64,000 nt of DNA from Nitrospira sp. SG-bin1 (GCA_002083365.1 LVWS01000034.1:78083-142082); one strand, 5' to 3'. Positions 34,869 through 44,091 are shown, counted from the stretch's first letter. Translations and numbers: made by a program. The notes: generated by a model from the sequence alone, not told the origin.

Positions 34869-35297
34869 CTACTCCGTGTTTTGCTCGACCTCGAGTTTAC
34901 TGACCACGTCTTTTACGCCGGCTCCGTACGCATCGACTATGGCACTGCGAATCGAGTCTTGATCCTGTACCGTTCCACTTAAGGTGGCCGTACCGTCACT
35001 CACCGAAACATCGATGCCTTTACTCTTGATAAAGGGGCTCGATTCAATATGGCATTTCACAGCACGTCGCAGTTCCTCGTCTGATTTCCATTGCCAATCC
35101 CTTATGCCGCCCAAAGGACCGCGCGATATTTCTTTTTGGCATGACTCGACAAGACCGTAAGACCAATTGTCGTCACCTGACTGTGGATAATCATACACAT
35201 CGAAGTCGTCATCCGTAGCTTGCGCTCGAACCTCGGTAGGGCACGGCACGCTGAAAGCGGCTAGGACAATCCCTAGCAACATCGTTCTCATGAACAT
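34869..35297 (-). CDS. Secreted BON-domain protein
   Basis: GGAGGAG lies upstream of ATG 35297. A signal peptide (cleavage near RAQA) and an acidic Tyr-rich segment precede RDWQWKSDEELRRAVKCHIESSPFI, then the BON core IDVSVSDGTATLSGTVQDQDSIRSAIVDAYGAGVKDVVSKLEV. The same 'WxSDxELxxAVxxxxxxSPF' lead and 'AYxAGxxDVVSKL' end occur in the double-BON protein at 48272-48976, so the two are paralogues. BON proteins associate with membranes under stress. A CTAGGG dyad lies inside its signal peptide codons. Confidence 0.88.
   Translation of the reverse strand: MFMRTMLLGIVLAAFSVPCPTEVRAQATDDDFDVYDYPQSGDDNWSYGLVESCQKEISRGPLGGIRDWQWKSDEELRRAVKCHIESSPFIKSKGIDVSVSDGTATLSGTVQDQDSIRSAIVDAYGAGVKDVVSKLEVEQNTE
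35260..35277. promoter_or_regulatory. CTAGGG-type dyad inside coding start
   Basis: GCTAGGACAATCCCTAGC has both CTAGG and CCTAG cores at the fixed 11-bp spacing, but lies in codons 7-13 of the BON gene. It may be an operator near the start or a coincidence. Confidence 0.3.
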
Positions 35298-35546
35298 GGG
35301 TATCTCCTCCACGATAAGATGTATTCATTCAATGTACTAAGTCCTGGAACGCAACGACCATACCAATTCCACCGCCCACCGACGCAGGCAGAACGCCTGG
35401 ACGGTGAATCATAACTTATCTCCACCGCAGGGAATTTTCATCGAGATGGCGTCGCGCGTTGCAGACTGGGAGAAGCAAGGATCGACATGATGTCTAGCTT
35501 CGGAACCGTTTGTCCCTCCGCAAGCCGGTCCCGCAAGACCATGACG

Positions 35547-36161
35547 CTATTGCTGATGGTGTGTGTGCCGACCATGGTCATGCCCATGGTCGTCGGTCTC
35601 GAATCGGCCCGCAGCTCTCACCATCGCCAGATATTCATCGTCTGTAATACGAGGGAGCTGCCGGACGAACGAGACGATCTGCCATAATTCGCGGTCGTTA
35701 TGGGTCGGTCCGAACGCCGGCATACCGCTCATTTTGATTCCGTGCTTCACGATCCAAAACAACTGCTCATTGCTTCGCCGCTGGATGCGTTCGGAAGTCA
35801 GCAACGGAGGCTTGGGGTTGAGTCCTTGACGGATCGGACCAGCTTCGAGTCCGGGCGCCGAGTGACAGATGCTGCACAGACCATGATACGGCCGGAACCC
35901 TTTCATGGCCGTTTCCGGTTCGAGGCGAGGTGCCTCGGTCTCTCCCGCTCTCACCTCGATGGACCGGTCTCGAATGGTCGCCAAACTCAGACTCACGAAC
36001 TCCAGGTGTGGGTCACTCGCGGCAACGTTGTAGCCGCCCGACCAGATATAGAGAGCCGCCGAAAGGATCAGAAATACCAGTGTACTCGCTACGACGGCCA
36101 CATAGGAGCACCGGGCATTCCTATTAGCATCCTCTTCCATGAGACGGTCCAACCTGTTCAC
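35547..36161 (-). CDS. Membrane-anchored c-type cytochrome with His-rich tail
   Basis: The 204-residue protein has one N-terminal membrane helix (about 20-40). A class I cytochrome c domain follows, with heme motif CSICH (Cys96, Cys99, His100) and axial Met in KMSGMPAFGPTHNDRELWQIVSFVRQLP. The tail FETDDHGHDHGRHTHHQQ is histidine-rich and may bind metal. It would face the periplasm and carry electrons for a partner not evident nearby. Start at 36161 is the upstream-most; ATG eight codons later is possible. Confidence 0.92.
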   Translation of the reverse strand: MNRLDRLMEEDANRNARCSYVAVVASTLVFLILSAALYIWSGGYNVAASDPHLEFVSLSLATIRDRSIEVRAGETEAPRLEPETAMKGFRPYHGLCSICHSAPGLEAGPIRQGLNPKPPLLTSERIQRRSNEQLFWIVKHGIKMSGMPAFGPTHNDRELWQIVSFVRQLPRITDDEYLAMVRAAGRFETDDHGHDHGRHTHHQQ

Positions 36162-36293
36162 AAGGCATCCCGACCAAAGCCGATCGCCATGCTTCCGTGT
36201 CCTGTCTCTAGTTCACGTGTGTGTAACAACCGTCTTCCCTCAGCCGCTCCCCTGCATGGAGAGGCCCGGGATCAATTCTAAGATTGGTTCCCA

Positions 36294-36818
36294 CTATCGC
36301 TTCCGATCATTGTCCTCCGATTCTTCAACTATCCTGTTCTGTCGGCTTTCAACGCTGGACCTAAGCCCGCCGGCTCGTCGGTTCGACATCTCCGGACGTT
36401 CGATATCGATAGTTCCGCCGGCGATCCACAGCCGGTGCGCTCTGAACAAGTGATTGTCGCCGTCGATGACCAATCGACCCCAAACAATGATTCTGTTTCC
36501 AACCTGAATATCCATGTCTTTGAGCTGCTCCACGTTGCCCAAATCCACGGTGATGGTCTTTTCTTGTTTCTGTGTCTTGAGTTGCACGATTAAGTTCTGT
36601 TGATCCCTGTCCTCGGCACCTACTTTCTCCGTCTTTTTTATCGTGCCCATGAGTTTTTGCAGGCCTTGTTCACGCTGCAAATCAGATTGCCGACCCAAAC
36701 GATTCGTTGATACATCAAATCCATCATCTGCCATGCCGACAGGCGGCAACATGGCGAAGAGGACAACCGCTGCAATTCCATACAACCAAAACCGAGCCAC
36801 TCTAGATCGCCGCGTCAT
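36294..36818 (-). CDS. Secreted protein with OB-like module
   Basis: The 174-residue product has a signal peptide (cleavage near GMA). A module follows (about 55-145) reading MGTIKKTEKVG, NLIVQLKTQKQEKTITVDLGNVEQLKDMDIQVGNRIIVWGRLV, LFRAHRLWIAGGTIDIERP. This matches modules one and two of the protein at 50788-51837 (VVADLGQAKQFRGVELRAGDWIAARG). It belongs to a periplasmic repeat family seen four times here. The function is unknown. ATG 36818 is better than TTG 36824, since GAGAG precedes it. Confidence 0.78.
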   Translation of the reverse strand: MTRRSRVARFWLYGIAAVVLFAMLPPVGMADDGFDVSTNRLGRQSDLQREQGLQKLMGTIKKTEKVGAEDRDQQNLIVQLKTQKQEKTITVDLGNVEQLKDMDIQVGNRIIVWGRLVIDGDNHLFRAHRLWIAGGTIDIERPEMSNRRAGGLRSSVESRQNRIVEESEDNDRKR

Positions 36819-37043
36819 GATCAATCTCTCTTTCTTCTGTTCCGTGAATGTTTTCCGCCCACTCGTCGAGTGAACTCACCGAGGATGCGCTTTGCCGTAG
36901 GGCTGGTCTCTATCTTCACGGACAGGATGATCGCCCACAAAGATCGATGGTTGTCGATCATCGGTCTCGGGATGGGCAGTTCTGCCATCTATTTTATATG
37001 TGCTGAGGATGATGGCCTGGGACGGTGGCCTGTACCCTTCAAC

Positions 37044-37068
37044 AGCCGCGATTTCATGTTTCGCGGCT
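37044..37068. terminator. Hairpin overlapping the PRC gene end
   Basis: Arms AGCCGCGA and TCGCGGCT form an 8-bp perfect stem with a 9-nt loop. The right arm overlaps the stop region of the PRC-barrel gene at 37067. No U-tract is seen on either strand. Confidence 0.35.
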
Positions 37069-37813
37069 ATGCGGCATCTCGTCCATAGTGTTTGAACAGA
37101 CGAACCTCATAATCCGGCGTGATGAGTTTCGACGGATCATAAGCCGGAGCCGATTCGATGGCGTGCCGAGTGAGCGACATCGTCACCGACCGGCTCGGCC
37201 AATCGATCTGCTGAATCCGGCCGCTCTGCACCAATACTTTTTTTCCGGGCAGCCAGTTTCCCGTGTCGACCTCAACGTACCGGACGATCCAATCCTCATC
37301 ATCCACCACCAGATCCTCAAGGTGACCGATTTCTCCGTCTTTTGCATGAATCCCATACCCCGTGACTTCGCTGCTGCTGCGGAGATGGGACTGTTCAGGG
37401 GAATCAGTACGCAAGGGTTCATCATGGTCCATGGCTGAAGTATCGGAATAGGGAATCGGGCTTCCCCATACTGTGGTGTCCGGCTGCCAATAAGGAGCCC
37501 AACGGAAATGCTTGTAGTAGGCTTCCTCGTAGCGGCGTGATATCGGCCTCGTACTCTCGATCGAAGGAGCTTGCTCGATCTGCTTATTGTTCAGACCGAT
37601 TCGCATCGAGGCGTCCGTATCGTCGATACCCTCAATCGCAATCGGAGCGATCAATACATCGCGCCCCAGCAACCATCCTCCCGTTCTCACGACCAGGTAC
37701 CGGACCGTCCAATGTTGGTCGTCGAAATAGAGCTCTTGTGCCGTGCCGACCGGGCCATCGTGACCATACAGAGTCAATTTGGCAATGTCCCGCACACGCC
37801 TGAATTGCTTCAT
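37067..37813 (-). CDS. Double PRC-barrel protein, cytoplasmic type
   Basis: The 248-residue protein has no signal peptide. It contains two PRC-barrels: residues about 5-85 (LYGHDGPVGTAQELYFDDQHWTVRYLVVRTGGWLLGRDVLIAP) and about 145-225 (GYGIHAKDGEIGHLEDLVVDDEDWIVRYVEVDTGNWLPGKKVLVQ). A Trp/Tyr-rich linker joins them. This form is widespread in bacteria and presumed to be a stress-related scaffold; no activity is known. The upstream dyad at 37867-37884 is a weak copy of the CTAGGG element. Confidence 0.88.
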   Translation of the reverse strand: MKQFRRVRDIAKLTLYGHDGPVGTAQELYFDDQHWTVRYLVVRTGGWLLGRDVLIAPIAIEGIDDTDASMRIGLNNKQIEQAPSIESTRPISRRYEEAYYKHFRWAPYWQPDTTVWGSPIPYSDTSAMDHDEPLRTDSPEQSHLRSSSEVTGYGIHAKDGEIGHLEDLVVDDEDWIVRYVEVDTGNWLPGKKVLVQSGRIQQIDWPSRSVTMSLTRHAIESAPAYDPSKLITPDYEVRLFKHYGRDAA

Positions 37814-37866
37814 GCCCCCTCCGATGTGGATGTGACAATAGTGGCCCGTTCGCCCGACAAGGTTCC

Positions 37867-37884
37867 ACTGGTTAGACCCCTGGT
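37867..37884. promoter_or_regulatory. CTAGGG-type dyad, weak left arm
   Basis: ACTGGTTAGACCCCTGGT keeps a 7 of 8 right arm and the 11-bp spacing but only 4 of 8 in the left arm. It lies 54 bp upstream of the PRC gene at 37813. Confidence 0.25.
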
Positions 37885-38029
37885 CTCACTTGGTGGAGAG
37901 ATGATTGACGGGCATTGTTGTGAACATTGCGCCGGGCTTTTTTAAGAGAAAGATGCACCGAGACGGGCGGATTACGGATCCGACTGGAGAGTGTTGTTGC
38001 AGACGATCGACGAAAGAAGGAGCGAACGG

Positions 38030-38569
38030 TTATGAATTAAGGGCCACGGCATTCCCCATCGACGTGTATCGGGCGATGGCGGTCACCGTGAGGCCGATCA
38101 AGACAATCCACAAGAGGAACCCCAGACCCGTCGCACCGGCGGTCGTATCTTGTCCCGGTTGAGGCGAAACGTTTATTGGGGCGTGCGTTCGGGGGGAAGG
38201 AGAAGCAGTGCCCCACACCCAAAATAGGATCAGAGTCAAGGCGATGGCCAGCGCGGCGAGCCAGTAATGTCCCACATCATCGAACTGGAACGGGACGAAC
38301 CAGAGGCCACCGGCCCATATCAGGAGCGTCTGCAGTCCGCTTCTCTCTATTATGGTGTTCACGTGAAGATGGTTCGCCGTGGCCACCATGATCGAGAGCA
38401 CCGCCAACGCCAAAAGAGTCGCGACAACAATTTCCACACGCTTGCTTCGTTGGGGAGCTCGCAACGATTGCGCAAGGGCTTTGAAAGGCACGGTGATCCG
38501 ATCAATGACTCCCCATGCAATGGCAACCACGATCAAACCCAACAACCACAAGATAAGGATCTCAGCCAT
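38030..38569 (-). CDS. Inner-membrane protein with MscS-like first segment
   Basis: The 179-residue protein has four to five hydrophobic helices. The N-terminus (MAEILILWLLGLIVVAIAWGVIDRITVPFKALAQ) and the two helices after it loosely resemble small membrane proteins of stress loci. A Pro/Ser/Thr-rich cytoplasmic linker (about 124-148) separates a last helix (LGFLLWIVLIGLTVTAIARYTSM). That linker-helix ending is also seen in the proteins at 40124 and 49265, so the three may share a C-terminal 'anchor' segment. The function is unknown. Confidence 0.75.
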   Translation of the reverse strand: MAEILILWLLGLIVVAIAWGVIDRITVPFKALAQSLRAPQRSKRVEIVVATLLALAVLSIMVATANHLHVNTIIERSGLQTLLIWAGGLWFVPFQFDDVGHYWLAALAIALTLILFWVWGTASPSPRTHAPINVSPQPGQDTTAGATGLGFLLWIVLIGLTVTAIARYTSMGNAVALNS

Positions 38570-38944
38570 GAAAGGCCTCTCGACAGCTTCTCGAAGGTGG
38601 TCTCTTTCGAATGGGCGTCGGCTCTCACTCTCTGAAGCACTCTTGCATCATCCGATACTGTTTTCGTTTTGTACTCTCACCGGACCGGATGCGGGCGATA
38701 CCCGAAAAATTGATTTTGCAAAATATGAGCCATGCACATCATACATAGCGATCAACCAATCACCTAGTTTTCCCGAGGATTCACCACACAGCGACAAACC
38801 GCTGGAGACCCCGTACAAGCCGTACTGTATCTTTCTTTCAACAGTAGGTAACAATATTGGACTGAAAGAAGGATGTTCCCTTCCGGCATCGTGCATGGTG
38901 TTGTCGCCCTGATCGATTCGATTTCTTCATCCGGATGCAGAAGT
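38570..38944. other. 375-bp stretch without recognised gene
   Basis: No convincing coding frame was found. It contains the palindrome TTTTGCAAAA at about 38716-38725, related to the TTTGCAAAA repeats at 44734-44757. It probably carries the promoter of the gene at 38569. Confidence 0.4.
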
Positions 38945-40087
38945 TTACGCGGCTCTCCCTGTTCCCTCCAGATCCATGCGAAACGCAAGATATTTGAGCA
39001 GATCCTTGAGGACGATCATCCCCACGAGGCGATCTCCGTCAAGAACGAGCAGCCGACTCGATCCGGTTTTGTTCATTTGAGCCAACGCTTTGATGACATC
39101 GCACTCGGCTTGCACCGTATTTTCCGACGAACAACCGGTCATGATGTCCGCTACGGTCTTATAGGGCCATTCCGATCGCGGTAAGGCGGCGATCTGCCTC
39201 TTCGAGACACAGCCCACGACCTGTGTGCCCACCACGACCGGGAACACATCATGGAAATAGCGATAAAAATAGTCATCGACCAACGATCGCACTGAAATGT
39301 CCAGTGGTACGCTGATCGGATCGCGCGACATGAACCGTGTGACCGGTTCACCGCTCAAAACCCGGTTCACGAGCATCTGCTGGTACGCTTGATCGGCGGC
39401 GCCGTACAAAAAGAAGCCGATAAGGAGATACCAGAACCCTCCCACGAAGTGACCGCTCAGGAGGTTGAACGCGCCCCATCCCATGAGCAGGATGCTGAAG
39501 GCTGAGCCGAACCGGGCCGCCAGTTTCGTTCCCCAACGAAGGTCGCCTTTCCAGGCCCACAAGGCGGAACGAAATATTCGTCCGCCGTCCAACGGAAAGG
39601 CCGGCACCATGTTGAACATCGCCAGTAGGACGTTGATGAACGCCAAGTACCCCAATATTCCATTTGCTGGTTCCGGCCAACCGATGGCTCGCCCGCCCCA
39701 CATCACGGCATACAACAAGGCCGCCAGCAGTACACTGGAGACCGGTCCCGCAATCGCCATCAAGAATTCAGACTTGGGGTTCGGTGGCTCTTCTTCCATA
39801 TGGGCCACCCCCCCGAATATGAGCAGCGTAATACCTTTCATCGGGATACCGAACCGCCGAGCCACCAACGAATGGGACAATTCATGAAAGATCAACGATC
39901 CGAACAAGCCGACGGCGGCAAGGATTCCCATCCCCCAGTACTGAACGGGTGTGAGATGCGTATAATGTAACGGGAAATAGCCGGTCGCCAGAGACCAAGT
40001 GATAAGGAATGCGAGAATCAACCAGCTCAGGTCCGCCTGGACTTGAAACCCCAATAACCGAAATAAGGCGACACTTCTTCCGAACAT
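38945..40087 (-). CDS. Site-2 protease family (M50) with CBS pair
   Basis: The 380-residue membrane metalloprotease has zinc ligands in FHELSHSLVA (His68, Glu69, His72), the third ligand in PAFPLDGGRIF and six helices. Two CBS domains follow (about 245-375: ADIMTGCSSENTVQAECDVIKAL, SSRLLVLDGDRLVGMIVLKDLLKYL). Such proteases cut membrane-bound regulators; CBS domains bind adenine nucleotides and may tie activity to energy state. The substrate is unknown. It is well placed among envelope-stress genes. Confidence 0.95.
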   Translation of the reverse strand: MFGRSVALFRLLGFQVQADLSWLILAFLITWSLATGYFPLHYTHLTPVQYWGMGILAAVGLFGSLIFHELSHSLVARRFGIPMKGITLLIFGGVAHMEEEPPNPKSEFLMAIAGPVSSVLLAALLYAVMWGGRAIGWPEPANGILGYLAFINVLLAMFNMVPAFPLDGGRIFRSALWAWKGDLRWGTKLAARFGSAFSILLMGWGAFNLLSGHFVGGFWYLLIGFFLYGAADQAYQQMLVNRVLSGEPVTRFMSRDPISVPLDISVRSLVDDYFYRYFHDVFPVVVGTQVVGCVSKRQIAALPRSEWPYKTVADIMTGCSSENTVQAECDVIKALAQMNKTGSSRLLVLDGDRLVGMIVLKDLLKYLAFRMDLEGTGRAA

Positions 40088-40123
40088 TGTTTCCTTTCCA
40101 GCTCGGCGGTTTGGCCACTGTGT

Positions 40124-40537
40124 TCATGACGCCTGGGTAAGGGGCCCAAGCGTTGTTGCATAGCGAAAAAGGGCGACCATGGCTAAGCCGGCCAGGAGCA
40201 GCCAGAATAAGATACTCAACCCTACCGGTGCCACAGGCTGATCATCTTCCATCCTTGGTTCAGACGGCGGTGGACTTCTCCGTCTCTTTCGCTTGGGCAT
40301 GGGAGAAGCAGCGGCCCAGAACAACGCGATAAAGATGGCGACAAACAAAAACGGGACCCAATACACGCCGACCAGCGGTGGACCGACCGGAGTCAGCCAT
40401 AGCCCTCCCGCCAAAATGGCGAAGAAGAACAGGAAAAACACCGGCCATGCGCCCCATCCACCCTTCTCACCGGCATACACGATCAGCGCCCACATGACGC
40501 CGAATGCCAGAAACATCGCGACAAGAATCTCCACCAT
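40124..40537 (-). CDS. Small membrane protein, paralogue of 49265-49684
   Basis: The 137-residue product has two helices near the N-terminus (MVEILVAMFLAFGVMWALIVYAGEKGGWGAWPVFFLFFFAILAGGLW). A third is GVYWVPFLFVAIFIALFWAA. A basic Pro-rich linker follows, then a last helix LSILFWLLLAGLAMVALFRYA. It aligns along its length with the protein at 49265-49684 (LAPLGPPFVGVYWLPFGLVALFITLFW). The family is not recognised; the copies are separated by 9 kb. It starts 36 bp downstream of the protease gene stop on the same strand. Confidence 0.8.
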   Translation of the reverse strand: MVEILVAMFLAFGVMWALIVYAGEKGGWGAWPVFFLFFFAILAGGLWLTPVGPPLVGVYWVPFLFVAIFIALFWAAASPMPKRKRRRSPPPSEPRMEDDQPVAPVGLSILFWLLLAGLAMVALFRYATTLGPLTQAS

Positions 40538-40655
40538 AATGCCGAGGCCCCCTCGGTCCGCCTTCCCGTGACGTGACGCTGACCCGACTCATTCTCTGTT
40601 CACATGTCCGAATATTTCGCAAAACTTGAGCCAGGCCTTGATCCGTTCGGTAAGA

Positions 40656-40669
40656 CGAACACATGTTCT
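40656..40669. promoter_or_regulatory. LexA-box-like sequence
   Basis: CGAACACATGTTCT matches 13 of 14 positions of the Gram-positive LexA box CGAACRNRYGTTYC, including a perfect GAAC-N4-GTTC. It lies in the intergenic region about 120 bp upstream of the membrane protein gene at 40537. Whether the LexA of this organism uses this type of box is not known from the window. Confidence 0.3.
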
Positions 40670-40821
40670 AACATTCGATTTCGAAGAGGTTCTCCATGCG
40701 TAAGGGGCAATGCAGGTCCGATCGCCGGGCGAGAGCACCGCGGGGGGAGAATGTTCTTCAGACGGACAACTTGTCCACGAGGCTTGTCGATCTATCCTTC
40801 AATGGCCAACGTGGTCCGACG

Positions 40822-42126
40822 CTACCGAAATTCCTTGGACCAAAAGACAAAGAAGCCGTGTCGACCGGCCATCGGCGGACCTCCGCCTCGGTCGGAATAA
40901 ATGCCGAAGTTATAGCTGTAGTTCACTTCTATCTGGGAACGCCATGGAGCGCCGCTCACCACGCCGGCGCTCACCGCGGGCATGGAATCCATCTCGTTGC
41001 GGATCTGCCCGCCGGGTTGAAAACGCGGCTGTTCGACCAATCCATACAGCCCACGAATGTACGGATAGAGAAAGAACAAGGCCTCGTACCGATAGGTGGC
41101 GTGCACGATGGCATAGCGCGAGGGAAACAACTCGTTGAACGCGACGCTTGGTAGGATCGGTAATGCCAGCGCCTCCCACTCATATCCGGTCGGTCGCCCC
41201 GGGAGCCGAAAGGCGGAAAAGCGATCGAGATCCTGTCCTATGCCGCCGTAAAACGTGGCGATAAAGCGATGCCGCTCGCTGTTCAGAAAGGGGATTCCCC
41301 CGGCGATGACGGCATAGCCGCTCGCTCGGAGGTAGTCCCGCTCCCGGTCGACATTCGGAGCCCCGAAGGCCACTCCCCCCCATTGTCCCCAGGTTGCGCG
41401 ATGACCGTAGAAAAAATCTCCGCCGAAGGCATAGCCGCGGTGAGGCAGTTCCATCAAGTTGCGTTCCAACGCGTCATTCCGAAGTCGAAAATGGACTCGG
41501 CCTTCATAGGTATCGGTCGGCACGATGAAGTTCGGCGACGCGTCTCCGCTTTCTTTAAACCAGAGATAGCCCGGTTCATAGGTGAGGGACAGCTCGAGTG
41601 CGTTGTCCTGATGGCCGGGCGATAAGAGTCTCCGGTACGCGAGACCGAAACCCGCGAAGACATAATTCCACTGCACCTCGACGTCTCGAATAATCTGCCC
41701 CTCGACATATTCCGCTCGTCCCAAAGGGATGATCATGTTATTGAACGTGAATCGGAGTTCCCACCCGTGTGATGCACTGGAGCCCACATTCCATGCCACA
41801 TCATTCACTGCGAGCGCAAAACTGCCGCGAAATCGCTTCTTGTAATCGTGTGAATGGCGCCACAGGTAAAAGGCTCCGAATGGCAAGACTTGATAAAAAC
41901 TCGGTCCATTCGGAAGATACTGAACGCCGAAGCTCGCGGCGGTCACGTTCCTGCGGTCGCGGGGCGGCACCTCGACACGCTCTCCGAGCACCTTCGTATG
42001 GAATTCTTCACCGGCCAATGGAGTCGGCTGGTCATCCGCTCGAACCGAATCGATCCATAGAATCGAAATAACACAGAGGAGGATCAGCGATACGTAGGTG
42101 TGACGGGCAGGCCCACAACCATCCAT
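40822..42126 (-). CDS. Outer-membrane beta-barrel protein
   Basis: The 434-residue product has a signal peptide (residues about 1-30). Beta-strand alternation runs through the rest (for example GWELRFTFNNMIIPLG, WNYVFAGFGLAYRRLL, ALELSLTYEPGYLWF, RSQIEVNYSYNFGIY). The last strand GRHGFFVFWSKEFR ends near an aromatic, as outer-membrane barrels do. No family was recognised; it may be a channel or adhesin-like barrel. A CTAGGG dyad lies 35 bp upstream of its start (42126). Confidence 0.75.
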   Translation of the reverse strand: MDGCGPARHTYVSLILLCVISILWIDSVRADDQPTPLAGEEFHTKVLGERVEVPPRDRRNVTAASFGVQYLPNGPSFYQVLPFGAFYLWRHSHDYKKRFRGSFALAVNDVAWNVGSSASHGWELRFTFNNMIIPLGRAEYVEGQIIRDVEVQWNYVFAGFGLAYRRLLSPGHQDNALELSLTYEPGYLWFKESGDASPNFIVPTDTYEGRVHFRLRNDALERNLMELPHRGYAFGGDFFYGHRATWGQWGGVAFGAPNVDRERDYLRASGYAVIAGGIPFLNSERHRFIATFYGGIGQDLDRFSAFRLPGRPTGYEWEALALPILPSVAFNELFPSRYAIVHATYRYEALFFLYPYIRGLYGLVEQPRFQPGGQIRNEMDSMPAVSAGVVSGAPWRSQIEVNYSYNFGIYSDRGGGPPMAGRHGFFVFWSKEFR

Positions 42127-42475
42127 GTCACTAGAATGCGGGGTGAGGACAAAGTGTCCTACTAGGGAGTCGCCTAGGCTCGATGCTCGTTTTTTACTGA
42201 CCAGGGGAAGGTTGCGGAAGTTGAATCATTCAAGAGCACAAGGCGGCTGCTGTGGTGTACAGCGATATGGCATGCGTTGCACGCTTGTCTCTCCAAGATA
42301 CAATTCCAAAAATGCTATCGCGCACACACCAAGATAGATGCGTGGACCAGAGAACCTGCCGTGGCATAGCTCCTGCTCTCTACTAGCGGAACTGGCTGAA
42401 CAAGTACCTTCCGCCAAAGACCCGATCCGCCTGAAGGCAATGTCCGGCTAAGGGCGAGTTACCCTCAAGGAGACA
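42127..42475. other. Intergenic region between divergent barrel and MscS genes
   Basis: The region holds a good CTAGGG dyad at 42161-42178 near the barrel gene. No gene was recognised in the rest. It would serve divergent promoters. Confidence 0.5.
42161..42178. promoter_or_regulatory. CTAGGG-type dyad
   Basis: ACTAGGGAGTCGCCTAGG has a 7 of 8 left arm and a 6 of 8 right arm at the fixed 11-bp spacing. It lies 35 bp upstream of the outer-membrane barrel gene and about 300 bp upstream of the MscS gene. Confidence 0.6.
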
Positions 42476-43408
42476 ATGACTCACAACCAATCCGGCATGA
42501 ACGATATTGGCGCGGCTTGGCAGACGCTGATCGATCTATGGGACGCATTCCTCGGACGGCTCCCGTTCATCCTCATCGGGCTACTGGTACTGGCCATGTT
42601 CTATGTCGCCGCTCGCATGGTGAAAAGCATGGTCCGCGCTGGCGGTCGCCGCACGCAGCTCAATCCCGCGCTTGCCGATCTCTTGGGACGGCTTGTCTCG
42701 GTGGTGATAGTCGTCCTTGGAATCTTCGTCGCCGCCGTGATCGTATTCCCGACGTTCCGCCCGGGGGATCTCATGGCCGGGCTCGGCATCACATCGATTG
42801 CCGCGGGGTTCGCCTTCAAAGATATCCTCCAGAATTTCTTAGCCGGTATTCTCTTACTGTGGCGACAACCGTTTCGAATAGGTGATCAGATCCGGACAGG
42901 AGAGTTCGAAGGGACGGTCCAGGATATCAATACCCGCTCGACTAAAATCCAGACCTATGACGGAGAGCTGGTGACGGTCCCTAACATGGAAGTGTATTCA
43001 CGATCGATTCTTGTGCGCACCGCCTATGAGAAGCGACGCTCCCATTTTACCGTCGGAATCGGCTATTCCGATTCCATCGAGGAAGCGCGCGAAGTGATTG
43101 CAAAGGTCTTGCGCGACACCGATGGAGTCCTGCCGGACCCCTCTCCGTGGATCCATGTCACCGAACTGGCGCCGTCATCGGTCAACCTCACCGTGTATTT
43201 CTGGACCGACGCCCACCAGACTGCCGTCCTAAAGACCGGCAATATGGTCGCCACGGGCATCAAGCTGGCGTTGGATCGAGCGGGTATCGATATCCCCTAT
43301 CCTCATGAGGTGGTTTGGTTCCACGACAAGACCGATGGAAGCCGCAATAGGCACGAAGGACGCGCAGACTCACACCTCAGACCTGAGCCCCAAAGCCTTT
43401 CTCGATGA
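42476..43408 (+). CDS. Small-conductance mechanosensitive channel, MscS family
   Basis: The 310-residue protein has three transmembrane helices; the pore helix region LMAGLGITSIAAGFAFKDILQNFLAGILLLWRQPFRIGDQI is typical. The beta domain with EGTVQDINTRSTKIQTYDGELVTVPN and the alpha/beta C-terminal domain follow. It opens on membrane tension to release osmolytes in hypo-osmotic shock. A CTAGGG dyad is in the divergent intergenic region but nearer the barrel gene. Confidence 0.97.
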   Translation: MTHNQSGMNDIGAAWQTLIDLWDAFLGRLPFILIGLLVLAMFYVAARMVKSMVRAGGRRTQLNPALADLLGRLVSVVIVVLGIFVAAVIVFPTFRPGDLMAGLGITSIAAGFAFKDILQNFLAGILLLWRQPFRIGDQIRTGEFEGTVQDINTRSTKIQTYDGELVTVPNMEVYSRSILVRTAYEKRRSHFTVGIGYSDSIEEAREVIAKVLRDTDGVLPDPSPWIHVTELAPSSVNLTVYFWTDAHQTAVLKTGNMVATGIKLALDRAGIDIPYPHEVVWFHDKTDGSRNRHEGRADSHLRPEPQSLSR

Positions 43409-43586
43409 GCGATGAAGCAGGAACATGCGACTTCGCCGGCAGGCTTTAACCCGGAAAGTCACCATACAAAACCGCTTCTCCAATACCATAAGACCATAAG
43501 TTGTATTGCTACCGTGTGAACGAGCTCAGCTTCATGTCCGAAACATTTCTCCGCGCAGACATCGCAGACCGGCACAAGGCACGGAT

Positions 43587-44091
43587 CGCATCCGGTGGTA
43601 CGGACCAGGCCTCTTGTGGATGATCTCCTCCGTCGGGTCGGGAGCCATTTTATTTACACCCCGAGTCGGCTCACGGTATGGCTATGAAATGCTCTGGGCG
43701 GCCGTTGATCGTTCCGCTGTTCATGTGGACCATGATCCGGGAAGTCGGACGATATACGGTCGTCACAGGTCGGACGCTTCTTGAAGGTTGCGGCGATCTG
43801 CCGAGACCTAAAGGCTGGGCTGTCCGGCTGATCTTCATTCCTCAACTGCTCGCCGCGGTCGTCACCATCGCCGGTATTGCTGCATTGATCGGGAGTGTCT
43901 TGATGATTGCCTTCCCGGGCGAGCAACGTGGTATGGGGTGGGTACAGTGCTGTTTTCGGCGTTGCTGGTGACCACCGGTCGGTTCAAGCAATTCCAGTCG
44001 TTACGTCCTCTCTCATGATCATGGCTTCGTCGTCTTCGCCATGTTTCCGGTGCTCTATCTCCTCAATTTGGCGGGTTTGCAAGTCGTCTGA
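43587..44091 (+). pseudogene. Broken NRAMP-family divalent metal transporter
   Basis: Translating with frame changes gives pieces of an NRAMP (Mn2+/Fe2+) transporter. Frame one gives GPGLLWMISSVGSGAILFT and PRVGSRYGYEMLW (43602 to about 43700). A second frame gives FMWTMIREVGRYTVVTGRTL and LLEGCGDLPRPKGW through IAALIGSVLMIAFPGEQ (to about 43925). A third gives VGTVLFSALLVTTGRFKQFQS, and a final frame gives HDHGFVVFAMFPVLYLLN ending at TGA 44091. At least three frameshifts occur and about half the usual 400-450 residues are missing, so the gene is dead. Sequence error cannot explain the truncation. Confidence 0.7.

Noticed and set aside
36874..37066. Short frames near 36870-37440 on the plus strand
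   Set aside because: They overlap the PRC-barrel gene or the intergenic spacer and show no protein character.
38763..38776. Shared 13-mer TTTCCCGAGGATT with 52256-52270
   Set aside because: Only two copies and no dyad or fixed distance to a gene; likely chance.
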